The position numbers and the translations under genes are program-made. The notes under the pieces are model-generated. The model did no database searches. It was not told the origin of the DNA and was given only the letters and a program-made list of their open reading frames with translations. A stretch of DNA of 64,000 nt, taken from Lepidurus packardi. Taxonomy: Eukaryota; Arthropoda; Branchiopoda; Notostraca; Triopsidae. This document shows, piece after piece, positions 22,961 through 34,800 of this stretch (position 1 is its first letter; every line of letters starts with the position of its first letter). The stretch lies in assembly GCA_023053545.1 (NCBI GenBank), contig JAKZAN010000007.1:5022001-5086000 (forward strand), written 5' to 3'.

Positions 22961-23999
22961 CAAAGATAAGTAAATGAACGTGAATTACTTCGAGGTCTTG
23001 GTCTGGTGAGATGGCCGTTTAGCACGAGACTTTGTTAAGTCTTAAAAGCGAGGTCTGGTCACGTAGAAAGGAAGCAATTTATCCGTTTCAAGATTTAGCT
23101 CTCCAATCTGTAAAAGTTACTAAACTAGAGCAACAAGAAGAAAAGTACACACAAAAGAACAAGATGCCGGAGCAAGAATCGGAGCTTAGCGTAAAGCCCC
23201 AAATGGAAAAGCTTTAGCTCCTAAGGACAAGTAGATATTATTTATTTGTAGTTTTTGAAATCGGCTGCTGACTACCCAGCATGCCATGCGAAGAAAGCGA
23301 GTCTGGACGGCCTCGTAAAGAACGGGTCTCTCGCGAGTGTCTTTGGCGCCCACGGAGTCTGCCATTGGCCCTGTCACATCACATTCGTTCCGCAATTAAT
23401 TGCTGCACATTACGTCTCCCTGGCTTCGCTCACTACTTCCATTCTTTTCTACAGTAAAGGGGCAGAGTAAAAGCGAGTTCGATACGCTTCATGACGGTCG
23501 CCAAGATTTACCATTCTACACCCTTGCATTACCGCTTGCTCCACGATTTACACTTACACGCTTTACACAAACCAGGAAGCAAAAAAGGAAGATTTTTGTA
23601 TACAAAAAGGTATTGGAAGTCACAATCATACTGACTGCCAAGTGCGAACAAGAGAAATCTGTAAAGGGAAGAATAATGACGCGCTGTCACACGGACTGGA
23701 GATAATACTTCTCTGCTTTTTTCTATATAACTAAATTTGATTGGTCGACTTGACTCAGTCCCAAAGAAATTAATGGATCTTAGCAACTTACACTATGACA
23801 ATGTTCACTGACTTAGGGCGCTTTTTACGACCTCTCAGTGGTGCTTACTTGCTATCAAAGTCCTGTAGAAAGTGGTTGACTACCCGTTATCGGTTCTTTT
23901 ATGTGCCTGTGGTGAACTTTGGTCTTCTCACTGAACAAAAGGCAAATCCCTATTGTAGCAAACTAGATCTGAATTACGGTAGCTCTTACGGGAAGTAAA

Positions 24000-24318
24000 C
24001 ACAAGGACGACTCGACAAACTGAATATGTGTACCCGGCACAAGGACCCCGACACAAGAACGTCGGACCCCGATAGAAGGACGCCTAACCTAACCTAACTT
24101 AACCTGGGCTAACCTAAATTAACCTGCCCTAACCTAACCTAACCTGGCATAAGCTAACCTAACCTTTCGACGTATTTCTAATATGGCTTAAACACTTACT
24201 AATCTCGTGGGCGTTTAACTGATGATTAACTTAAGAGACTTTTTGAACTCGAAATTCTATTGGTCCCTTAAAAGATTATGGACCTGGCATCCTTCTGTCG
24301 GGGCCCGGCGTCCTTGTG
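24000..24318. mobile_element. MITE-like element, CACAAGGAC family, copy A
   Basis: The left end starts CACAAGGACGACTCGACA and the right end closes with the complementary GGCGTCCTTGTG. Within each end the unit CCCGACA(C/G)AAGGACG recurs several times, giving nested inverted repeats. The interior, read in reverse, matches copy C at 48495-48722 (CCATAATCTTTTAAGGGACC, then AATAGA and TTTCGAGTT), so the two lie in opposite orientation. There is no coding capacity; it is a non-autonomous DNA element. Ends are approximate and no target duplication was fixed. Confidence 0.72.
24084..24166 (-). repeat. Telomere-like (TTAGG)n-type tract inside copy A
   Basis: About 80 bases of imperfect CCTAA/TAACC pentamers, i.e. 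TTAGG on the minus strand, fill the middle of the element. TTAGG is the usual arthropod telomere unit. Shorter GGTTAGG tracts occupy the matching place in copy C (near 48680) and copy B (near 43095). Confidence 0.7.
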
Positions 24319-25990
24319 TCGTGTTACCGTTCTTTCAGGATCGCGGGAATTGTTGCATTGAAAAAAACTTAAGTATGTCTGAAGTTAAATTTTTTTGTGT
24401 GACACCCTCGTTTCGTCCTTTTCTATATTTTTTTTCTTGTACTGGTCAAGGTTGGACGAACTTGATGGCCAATCTTGCCTTGCGTTGGAACGGCGTTGTC
24501 TTGGCTCACTGGGGACTTGTTTTATAGAAATGTCCGTGGCGAGATTGGTATCATTCTTACGATTCTTACGTCTTTTGCACTCGGCAACATTCTTGGGGAT
24601 CTATTAGCGTCTTGATATGCAACCAAGTTCCCAACTGGGGTTTTTGGAGTTAACAACGGATTTTATTGGCGCCGGAATCAGGTCCGACTTTGCTTTGCTA
24701 ATTAGCTTATCCATCACCCAGGACCAAAGGAAACCTCCAAACGTCAAGTTGCCGACCCTTGCTCCATTAACCAAGCATCCGGAACCCCCAGCATACAACT
24801 TGCAAGAGGAGCATGTAGAACCCCAATGTTAACTAAAGGCTTACAACTTTCTTTGAACAGAGCAAAAAAGTTTACAATAGAATTTGCTCGGGAATTTGTG
24901 TGAAAAAGGCCTATTTTACTTGCTTGCTCTCGACATCACCCTGGCTGAGTCCATTGACTTGCTAACATGGTGATTTGCTTAGGCTGGGGAGGGGTAACAT
25001 AACAAGGGGTTCACTGCGGGACTTCAACCCACCATTCTTACAAGCAACAACAATATCGTCTAGAATTTTTAGGGCGTTTGTTTTCTCTCATGTGCCTTCG
25101 CCCTCTTTACGGCTCTTTTTCCTGCCTCGTGAGTGAGTCAGAAGAGTCAGAGGCATCGGTCTTTGTCTCCTTTGGGTCTTGTAAGAAGGGCCCATAACAG
25201 CATAACAGACAAAACATTTGCAGCTGGTGTAAACCCCAGAGAGGCATTTTTTTTAGTAAAAAAAAGAAAGAAAAGATGCTGTTCACCGTGCAATTTGGTA
25301 TAGGTAGAAAGACAATTACTGGGACACCTGAGATTACTGAAGATTTACGCTCGACCGGGTCTTTTCTTTCGATGCGAACTTAGTTTCTTGATAGTAGCTC
25401 AAGCGACCTCTACGGTATTTTGCCAAAGTTTTTTTTCACTCAAAGATCAGCGAACGCTTTCGTTATGTATGTTAGGCTTCACTACAAATGTAACACCATG
25501 CTATCACACGACACATAACCCTCTGCTCGTTTTCAAGGCGTTGAGAACGTTCCAGCATGCTTTGTCGATTTTGGTAGACTCCAAGCTGGATTTATCCCCG
25601 AGATAGATGTGAGGAGTGAAGAGTGTGCGAGGAGGCAGAAATTATCACGTCCTTGTCAATAAGAACGCACCAAAAACGTTTCATCTAAAATGACAGGGGA
25701 ACTCGTACGGAAGCACAAATTATTATTACCCTGACGGAATGCATAATGCAAGGGTACTTTGCCAAGCCTAAACCGCCCAAGGATTTACACGATTAAACGC
25801 CATGGCTTTCTTTACGAAAATTCCCCATCAATTACAGAGATGATGCGATTATCAAACTTAACATGCTCGCTTTGATGCTTCAAAATCTAAATTGCAAAGA
25901 TTGTTTTTTCTCAATGTTAAAATGGAATATAACCTTACCTTACAAAAGCAAACGTATATTCTCTCGTAATAAGGAGTACTTATATATAGT
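24319..25990. other. Non-coding stretch
   Basis: No gene family was recognised. Short open frames here show no conserved motif. Confidence 0.45.
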
Positions 25991-26215
25991 ACCTCTTATT
26001 GTGAGAAAATTCACGTTTTGATATTTAATAATACGTTTAAATATTTATTAATTTATATTTGTTCTCTATAATAACGAACATAAATTAATAAATATCTAAA
26101 ACATATTTCTTTGGTCGTTTTCGACGGGTGCACCAACTGTAGAAAGGTAGCAGCATGACAATACGTATTACCGAGCAACAAATTGTACAGTACGCGGGGG
26201 TGCACAATAAGAGGT
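25991..26215. mobile_element. Small AT-rich inverted-repeat element
   Basis: The segment is bounded by the 13-base inverted ends ACCTCTTATTGTG and CACAATAAGAGGT. The interior is itself partly palindromic (AATATTTATTAATTTA against TAAATTAATAAATAT). It has no coding capacity and resembles a MITE of about 225 bp. A clear target duplication was not found. Confidence 0.6.
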
Positions 26216-26221
26216 CTTAGT

Positions 26222-26447
26222 ACCCTTATTGTGAGAAACCCTCTACTATCGTAAGAAAATTCACGTTTTAGATACTTAATAGTACGTTTTAGATATTTAT
26301 TCATGTATATTCCTTAATATAATAACGAACATAAATTGATAAATATCTAAAACATATTTTTTTGGTAATTTCCAACGAGTCTACCAACTGTAGAGGGGTA
26401 GCAGCGTGACAATTACTTATTACCGAGCAACGAATTGTGCGCGTGAC
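26222..26447. repeat. Diverged second copy of the small inverted-repeat element
   Basis: This unit repeats the neighbour at 25991-26215 in the same order: CTTATTGTGAG, GAAAATTCACGTTTT, ATAATAACGAACATAAATT, AATATCTAAAACATATTT, CAACTGTAGA, GGTAGCAGC, TATTACCGAGCAAC. It carries an extra short segment near its start and lacks the clear right end. The two make a direct tandem pair with a period of about 235 bases. Confidence 0.7.
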
Positions 26448-26834
26448 AAAAATAGTCTACGAAACATTGGTTCCTAAAACGAAGGCGTTGTCCTGTTCAC
26501 CTGATACAGGGACACTATTGTTAATATAAATGTTTCACGAGCTCGGTGTGATGTTTTAATAAAACTGACCTAGAAACAATGTGCTAAGGCATCCTTCATG
26601 TCCAGCGTAAGTTATAATAGACTTTTCCAGAGATACTCTGTAACCTACGGGTAGATATGATCCTCCTGCACGCACGTCTAAATTGACGTTTCGGGCACCT
26701 ATCGCAGTGTCAAGGGCGTTAGCTATTTCTATATCTAGATATATATATACACTACTATTTCTACCGGCTTTTGACTTTTCATAAATGTGAACACTAGACC
26801 ATAAACGTCTGAAGGCGACAGTCTTGTTCGAAAA

Positions 26835-28925
26835 ATGGTGCCGGAAAAACTTCCCAGTGTGCATGACTTCCTCAAGGAAACTTCCATGCATGGCTTGAAG
26901 TTTACGGTGTACCGCGACTCACGCTGTTTGGAGAGGTAACACCGTATCTGTAACCCAAAATACATAGTACTAAGGCGAAAAATCGGGACAGATTGTTCTG
27001 GTTGCTAGCATTCATAGCGGGATTGTCGTTGTCGACGTACTTCATCACCAAAACTTGGTTCTTCTGGGTAGACAACCCTGTCGTTATCACTGTCGAAAAC
27101 ACCAACCACCCAGTAAACGAAGTTCCGTTCCCGGCCGTCACGATATGTCCAGTGCAACAAATACTGACAAAAAAATTGTACGAGTTGATAGATGACCCAA
27201 GGTTTGAGTTTTGCACTATATTTTCTATTAAAATTATATTTGCGTTTCCTTTTTTTTGACGTTGCAGCTTCGCGCAACACAATTTACAGGCAAACGATAT
27301 ACCGAAGCTTACTGCTTACCTACGAAAAAGCTCGGAATTCGACGAGAATGACTTTAAAGTTAATTTTTCAGTCCAGAACGAAGCTTTTAAGTTCACAACC
27401 GAAGAGTACCAATTGGCTATGCAGAAAGTATGTAATCTTTCTAAATTATCGATATCAGACATGAATCTAATCCAATACTTGGTAATTCATAAGGTTGCTC
27501 CGTCGTGCGAGGATATAATCCAAGTTTGCTACTGGCAAACAGACAGTACTAGGTGCAATTTGACGCAAATTGCCACCCCATTAGGCTACTGCTGCGTCTT
27601 TAACAGCGCTATAGTTAACTTACAGAAAAAGAACAGCACGAAAGCCTTAATAACTGAAAACGAAGGTGTGGCGTTTGGTTTCGATCTTACTTTACATTCG
27701 CACCTCAACGACATTCAAAAATGTGCTCCTGCTCCGTTGCAAGATGGAAACAACTCCGAACTTGATTGCCATTTCTTGAATTTTGGCTTCGATGTAAGCT
27801 TAATTTGATGAAATTCATTACAAACATTTGGCTTATTCATTTTTATATATATAGGTCATAGTTCACGATTCATCCGAGTGGCCAACACGATCTCCCACGA
27901 AAAGGCACGTGGGCTCCGGACAGATTTTGGAGATTGCAGTCCAAGCAGTCATCATGGAAAGTGAAGATGGCATAAGAAAGCTCAATGCGAAAAAACGCGA
28001 TTGTGTTTACCCTGACGAAGTCAATATGAATTTGCCTTTACCTTATACTTACGGCAATTGCCTTGTTAACTGTCTCGCTAGTTATGAAATAGCCAACTGC
28101 AGTTGCCTAGAGAATTACATCCAAAGTAAAATTTTCGGTCTAAAAAACAACAAATATTTTTAAAAACAAACATTAACAATATCTAGGCCTTTATAAGAGT
28201 TATAGGATGTGCAATGGACCGGAGTTGGGGTGTATCAGGAACGTCAGCCGTAATAATCTTAAAATAAAATAAAAAAAAAAAAACTAAATTAAAGATTTGT
28301 AGACATGGTGAAAGCAAATCTTGTCGAAAAATGCCGGTGCAAACCATCCTGTAACGAGATTTCGTATTTCAATGAGGCTTACATTCGTGACGTAACTCGA
28401 AATGACAATGTTGCTTTCCTACGCGACAAAATGAATACGAAAGAAAAACACGAAGCGTTAAGGTAAAGCGAAAAATAAAAAAAAATAAAATGTAAAAAAA
28501 AAAGTGAAAAATAATATCGCGATATAATAGGAACGTTTCCATTGTTCGTGTCTACTTTCGGAGTACAAGATTTACCAAATACCGACGAAGCAATCGCTAC
28601 AATTGGCAAGATTTCGCTTGTAAGAGGAATTGCTATATAAATTACTCTTTCTATCTCGTACATAATCCGTCTCTGTCCTTCTATAGCTTCCGTGGGAGGC
28701 CTCATGGGTTTAGGATTCGGCTTTAGCGTGATAAGTGCCATCGAAATTTTGTACTTTTTCTGTTACAAGTGCTTTTGCCCTTCCAAGAGCAACATGCCCG
28801 CTGATCCAATAACCGAAGCAGTCGTAATGGGAAAAAATACTGAAGCATGGGCTATAATTTCTTTACCACGACGCAGGCGCAAACAGGCTGTGGGTGAAAA
28901 CAACCACAACCACGAATATTACTAA
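26835..28925 (+). CDS. DEG/ENaC family sodium channel (pickpocket-like)
   Basis: DEG/ENaC subunits form trimeric, amiloride-sensitive sodium channels with two membrane spans and a large extracellular Cys-rich loop. Eight exons: 26835-26935, 26968-27201, 27268-27793, 27855-28125, 28187-28249, 28303-28462, 28531-28619 and 28687-28925; sum 1683 nt, 560 aa, normal for the family. The N-terminus has the gating His-Gly in FLKETSMHGLKF. The first membrane span is FWLLAFIAGLSLSTYFI, followed by PVNEVPFPAVTICP, the post-TM1 family signature. Cys-rich pieces follow (YGNCLVNCLASYEIANCSC, MCNGPELGC, VEKCRCKPSCNE). The second span GGLMGLGFGFSVISAIEI contains the G-x-S selectivity filter. The C-tail is basic and His/Asn-rich. 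The ligand or stimulus cannot be read from sequence. Two decayed relatives follow downstream. Confidence 0.92.
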
Positions 28926-29429
28926 AAAGCCACGCTTGCAAGTTAGCAGTAATGCTCAAATCAGCACAATCACGGTGCTAAAGTTAGGAAAAGATAAAGA
29001 GGGATGAAATCGAACTGTTGTTTGAAAGACTTTGGCTTCCAAGTCGTATTTAGCTCAGCACGATAGACGACAAAGACATATGTAGACCTTATGCGGTAAC
29101 TGAAATTTATTGCACTAATAAATAGCTCCTTTACGTGCCTATAAGGACAACAAAGCCCATTCATTATTGCATCCTCACTACAAGTCAGAAGAAAACAAAA
29201 AATGAACCCAATAACTTGGTCAAAGGACTAATAAACTAGACTTCGAAGGTCGATAAGCTCACGTTATTACTAACATAAAAATCGTATCCAGGAAATGTCG
29301 GAACCATCACCTGATGATTGTTTACGTAATGATGCTCATCAACTACAGATCCAAGAGTTCGTTTGCCGCCAGCCGTTGCTATAGTTTAGCCAAGGAAAGA
29401 GGAGGACGTAGAAGGGGTAAAAGTAATTG

Positions 29430-30270
29430 TCTCACCGCAAATACGTCATCACGGTTACTGCAGGACACGTCCTTTGATAGACTAAAATGTATCACCCATG
29501 GCAGCTCAACCTGGCAGAAATATTAGATATAAATTATCTATAGATGCATTTTGGCCCATACAGAATTTTCTGGGCTCTGGCGTTTGGAGTGGGCTTATCT
29601 CTTTCGGCCTCCTTAGTACGTACGTAAAGTATAGATGGGTTGGCAAGCGGAATCTATTGTCAGGACTATTGACACTACAAACTAGCCGACTGTAAATAGC
29701 GAATTTCCGGATAGGACTATATATCCAATCCAACAAGTGCTCCATAAAAAACTGTCCCTGTTAGCCGAAAAGCTAAAGTGATGATTCGATACGCCCGTAT
29801 ACAGTCATTGCAAATAACAAGGTCTCTTTACGTTATATTGGTGAACGAAACCGTGTAGGGTTTTACACCAAGAAAGTTGAATCCTTCAAAAGTGAAACCT
29901 CTAGGTACTTGATCACATTTCTACGGCTGGTACTGGAATATTTCTGGACGAACACCAACTTCGGCTTAATTTGTTCTACACCTATGATAATTGCATCATG
30001 GAGTGCGTCAGAAAATACCAGAATTGCAGATATTGGCAGAATTACGTTCACGTATTCCACCGAATTGTGAAATCACAAAACCTCCTGTGTGTTAAGAATT
30101 CCCTCAAATTAAAGATTACGGGGCAAAAACGTTCTTCAGTCAACCTCCGCAACTATGACCTCGTTATCTGGTATAAAGCACGTAGTTCATATCATGGAAA
30201 ACTTGTTAGAAACATGTCAGTGCAGGGCTTCGTGTCAAGAAGTCGTCTATAACACCGAAGCCCTCTTCTG
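29430..30270 (+). pseudogene. DEG/ENaC pseudogene 1
   Basis: Broken pieces follow the order of the intact gene upstream. They are an N-terminal ITHGSS stretch retaining His-Gly (about 29489), a TM1-like FWALAFGVGLSLSAS (about 29568), and a post-TM1 piece with an in-frame TAG (DTTN, stop, PTVNSEFPDRTIYPIQQ; about 29670). Then come YDNCIMECVRKYQNC (about 29983) and ENLLETCQCRASCQEVVYNT (about 30200). The pieces lie in different frames with stops between, and the large third-exon region is missing. This is a decayed tandem duplicate; I see no route to a full protein. Confidence 0.75.
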
Positions 30271-30829
30271 AATCATGGTTAATAAAGACGAGGTGATGTT
30301 CAACTTTCAGATTTTGAAGCAAATTATCTTCTCAAATATTGTTTGCTTTCTCGGTTATAGCTATCAAATGTTGCGATCTGGGTTTGGCATTTACATATTA
30401 TTGCGAGCCTTCTTTAGGAAATCTCGCTTCACGAAATTCAAGCACGGTCTTAAGGAAAATAACGGCGTTCAACAAGATCACAAAAGTTTAAAAATCCTGG
30501 AATGAAAAGACTGCTGTCAATCAGAATTACTATAAAGTACTTGCATGACCCAGCCTGACTTTGCCTTTTCCAAACTGCACTCTAGTATCGATAATTTTCA
30601 TTGACGGGAGCCATAAAAGATGACAATTCACCAAGTTAAAAAGCAAAACAAGTGAAAATGCAAAGGATGTTCCAGGCAATTTTCAAACGAGTGACAGGCG
30701 TTCACCAAAGCAAATAAACCTGCTTTAACCTTACTCCCCAATCTATTAGCCCCCGTCATTACTGGATTGAACTTCTTTGACGTATGACAGAAGAGACAGA
30801 AGATATATATATTCTAAACTGTTAATGGA

Positions 30830-31835
30830 CTGCACACAGGTTCTCATTCATCGTGCGAAAAGTTACCCGGTACTGAGGCACTTATTTATAAGTTATTTAC
30901 CGAATCTTTTACATCACTCGTACGGCTTATTAATCACCCCATTTGGCATCACTTACGTAAACAATCCCATGTAGCCACAGTTAAGCGTAATAAACGCGTT
31001 TTAGGCGACAGCCAACATCCGCCGCATGATGTATTACACTATAAGCAGGAAAATTGCTTACTAGGGTACCAAAATCAATTCCAAACCCAGTCTTATCCAT
31101 TTGTTTGGTTAAAAAACAGTCTGCAAAGTACTACTAAGTAAAGACTTCATGAAAAAAAATCTACTCAGCTATCTTCAACGTTTTATCCTACTCAACAGAG
31201 ATATACAACGTGACCCTTTGTGGGACCCGGGATCTGAACTGCATCACCAATGTAACAGCCTACTGTGCGTTTATCGCCCCTCGTTTTAGCTCTCTTTGGC
31301 GTTCTAATTTTCTTCGAAATTAATTCCCTTAATGAAACAGGGGGTTCCAAAGCGTGCCAATGCCATCCAGCCTGCCAGGGAATGGTCTATAATACGGAGA
31401 CAATTTCCAGACCTCGAAAAGCACTACGATGGCTCAAGAATGACACGAGATCCTTCATCAATGATAAACTCCAGCAGCCACAGCAGCGGACTGGCAAATT
31501 CTCTGTCGACTACTAGGTATTCGTATAGCATTCCAAGACGCTTATAGTTCACAACCTACAAAAGTGAAATGCGCTTCGACTGGAAGACTTGCTTAGATAT
31601 AAACCAGTCAATTCCACTTTCTTTTTATCGGAAATTTGGTGATTTGATTTTTGTCTTTCCAGAAGATTGCTGTAAGTAACTGTTTTACGATTTTGATTTA
31701 GCTGGAGTGGGCGGTCTACTTGGTCTCGGCTTCAGCTTTATTAGCGCGGTAGAAATCAATTATTTCTGCCGTTGCAAGTGCTGTTGCTGGTGGAAAATCC
31801 CGGCAAGGTCTAACGCCACCTGGCTCAGAGACTAA
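30830..31835 (+). pseudogene. DEG/ENaC fragment 2, probably a pseudogene
   Basis: A second set of pieces covers only the later part of the channel: VLIHRAKSYP (about 30840, compare VIVHDSSEWP of the intact gene), YNVTLCGTRDLNC (about 31205), KACQCHPACQGMVYNTE (about 31352), and a clean second span GVGGLLGLGFSFISAVEI with the filter G-x-S (about 31705). That span is followed by a Cys-rich tail ending at a stop near 31835. No N-terminal half or first membrane span is visible nearby. The pieces differ enough from pseudogene 1 to be a separate relative. Its later exons look less damaged, so a gene with an unrecognised start cannot be fully excluded. Confidence 0.6.
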
Positions 31836-34800
31836 GCTTCGTCACATGTTTATGCAAATCTACAAATAATGCCCTAACCACACACGCAACAGTCTCAGGT
31901 GGGTCCTACAGTTTAAATCACATACAATCCGACTACATTTTCTTTCGACTCTGCACACCCCTGGCTTTATCAGTGAAACGGAAGCATAACAAAGGCTCAA
32001 AATGAGCGAAAAATATTATCCGAGAATCCCAAATGGATCCTGGGAAGTAAAAGATGGTGAGCCATCCTTGAGTCCTTCCTTGTTTATGGCGGACGTTCGG
32101 CTGCCATGGCTCGGCTTGCCTACAGTAGCAAAGTAATCCAAGAAGTCGCTAATTACTGGGAATGTGAAGAGGCCTTGGTCTTTTCACTTCTTCTTTCCCT
32201 CTCTCCAACTTCCTTAACACTGGTTGTCGAGAGGAGAAAAGACGAAAGGGAAAAAAAGACTGGAGGGAGTAAACTATACGGTTTGGAAGCTAGGCAGAAC
32301 TCGCGGGGTTTGGCTGCAGATCTCTGATGTGTTTTAGCGAGTGCACGGCACCCCATAATGGCTCTCTCAGCCAAAAACCTTTTGGTCTTCTGGTTCTAAG
32401 CTCTTCGGGGTGCTAAACCCTCCCCTTTTCCTTTTCTCTTCGTCTCGGCACATGCACAGCGTACTCTTTTCCCTACCATCCCAACCCAAAACTCAGCGTA
32501 CAGCTCCGCAGTAATGTAGCATGGGGCAGTAATCCAGTAATAAACCAGTAGAATAAACTATTAATATGTTCGAAATAACTTCATCTCTACTCACTGGTGT
32601 CACAAGAACACATAATTTCTACACAAAAAAATCCTTCCCTATTTTTTTTTTTTTTTTGTGCCAACACAAAAATGTCTTTAAAAAGAAGACAAAAAAACTA
32701 GAGGACCGAAAAAAAAGGACACTGCATAAGGCTGGAGGAGTCACAGCAGACATGGTGGCTGATTTTCCGGGCGCCAAATCATAAAACTTGCTCGTTCGGT
32801 CGCTGCCTTTTGTCCACACATGACAAATGCTTTGACACCGCACATAAAAGTCCGGTCCCATGTAGTCAAGTAAGTAAGCAGAAAAACCGAATCAGACGTT
32901 TCTCTCATTGAGCAAAGAGAGCAAACGCTAGAAGCGCAAGAAGACAATATTAAAAGCTAAATTATCCCAGCCAAGTTTTACGCTCGCGGCATAATAAGTT
33001 CCTAATGGTAAATTAAAAGCAAACCGAGTCTCAGCGAAGAAGAACCCGCGATGACTACGCAAATATAGTTGGCTTGCGGGAGGCTGCCATTCCCTCCAAA
33101 GGGGGAAAGAGGAGCAACGGTTAGAACCCTAGCTCTGATGTCCGATATCATGTTTTTGTCGAGTTTCGCCCCAAGACAGAGTTAGTTTCACAACAAGGAC
33201 TTGAAACAAAGTCTGTTGAACGGAGTCCCTTTGATTCGCCCAGCTTCAGCTTCAAGTTAACTCGACTGGGTGTATAGACGGTATATCTATCCTACCCATA
33301 GCAAACATTTCCACGAAAACTGAATTGACAAGCAAAGTCTTTGCCAGAGAAATGGAAAAATGAAAAATACGGGGAAAATGAGAAATACACGGAGGCAAAA
33401 AAAGTGGGAAAGCGATCAAACTTGATCTTAATAATCTGCTCAAGCTCAAGCACGGTCCCAAGTAAAGTTGTTGGAAAATGAAAAATCTTGCCTTTGTTTG
33501 TCCTAAGCTGACAAGAAAACGAAAAAGCGATAGTGTAAAGAAGATCTCTCCGAGATTCTGTTGGCAGCACGGACACAGGAGAAGTATGGCAAATCGTTGG
33601 ACATCTGATTGCTTGCGGGACTAGAGTATTTACTTACTGCAGTAATGTATTGACACGCGGGATTTTCTAAAGCTGGATTTCAATGACACACAAGACGGAT
33701 TTGCTGGGGACATGGTCGCCGAGGTTTCTTAGCCCTTCTTCAACAAAATTTTCTTACGAGGATCCTGATACATGGTAGATGCTACTATATCGGGCCTATG
33801 TATTCGGACGCAGCAGACTCCTTTTGGAGTGTAACCTTGCATATAGGATTACACGCTTTACGAATTTCGGGTGGGGAATTAAAGTTAAACGTTTGATAAA
33901 AAAATATATATATATATATTAGACCCATTCTCTCGGAGTAAGCTATGTTGACGCATACAAGTGCAGAAGCAGGGGCAAAAGAGTATGTCCGGATTCACGA
34001 TATCGGCTCCGAAACGCTTTCCTAAAAATCTTATACACTAAATGATCCGATGAATATTCTAAGCATCTAAGGTAATACCCTCATTTAAGACTTGGAAAAA
34101 AAGTAAGGTATGCAAAAGTAGATTAGGAATAGTCTGATAACTTGTAGTTCGATGTTCCCCGGGGTAAATATTTACTCTTCTAGCGACTCATTATGGCCTA
34201 CAAGCAACAACAAGTTTAGCAAACTTCAAGCTGTGAATGTCTGGACGGAAGTAATCGGTTACTTTCGGCAGTGACGGATGATCGCAAATGAGCATAGCAC
34301 TTCCCAAAAGAAATCTCACATTGCGCCCACACATTACTATTAAAAGGAAACCCCTGTGATGGGTGTTTATCGTTGTATGTGTGTGTATGAGTACTGTACA
34401 GCCAATACAGTCCTGGTGTGGTTTGCTACAATGGTTGGCTGGCATTGTTGCATTACATAGTACAAAAGGAAAGTCTTGTTCTAACACAAAATAGCGAGGC
34501 AAAAGATCCCTTATAGGTCACTAAAATCTTATGTAATGTAGGAAAAGGAGCGATGCTAGGGGTTGGATATGTGAGGGTGTACAATATGAGGGAGATTAAT
34601 CGATAAACCGCCCCATAACCCCCCTTTTGCGATGCCCGACTTGACTCGCTCTCCTCTCAGTTCTTCGCCAGTGAGATCACCCTGTGAAGTAGCTCTCCAC
34701 AAGTCACTGTTGGTCCTGGGACGTCTTCAGATGCCCCAGAACCTCCGGAGTAAGAACAACAGTCTTGGCATTGGCGGAGCCCGTCATCAGTTTCTTGGTC

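Larger units (their letters stand above)
22028..23999. other. Intergenic region downstream of PMVK
   Basis: Apart from poly(A) candidates and the weak coding-like remnant at 22599-22960, I see no gene or bounded repeat here. Confidence 0.4.

Noticed and set aside
24067..24170. A true telomere end
   Set aside because: The pentamers are imperfect, only about 80 bases long, and lie inside an element with inverted ends and ordinary genes on both sides.
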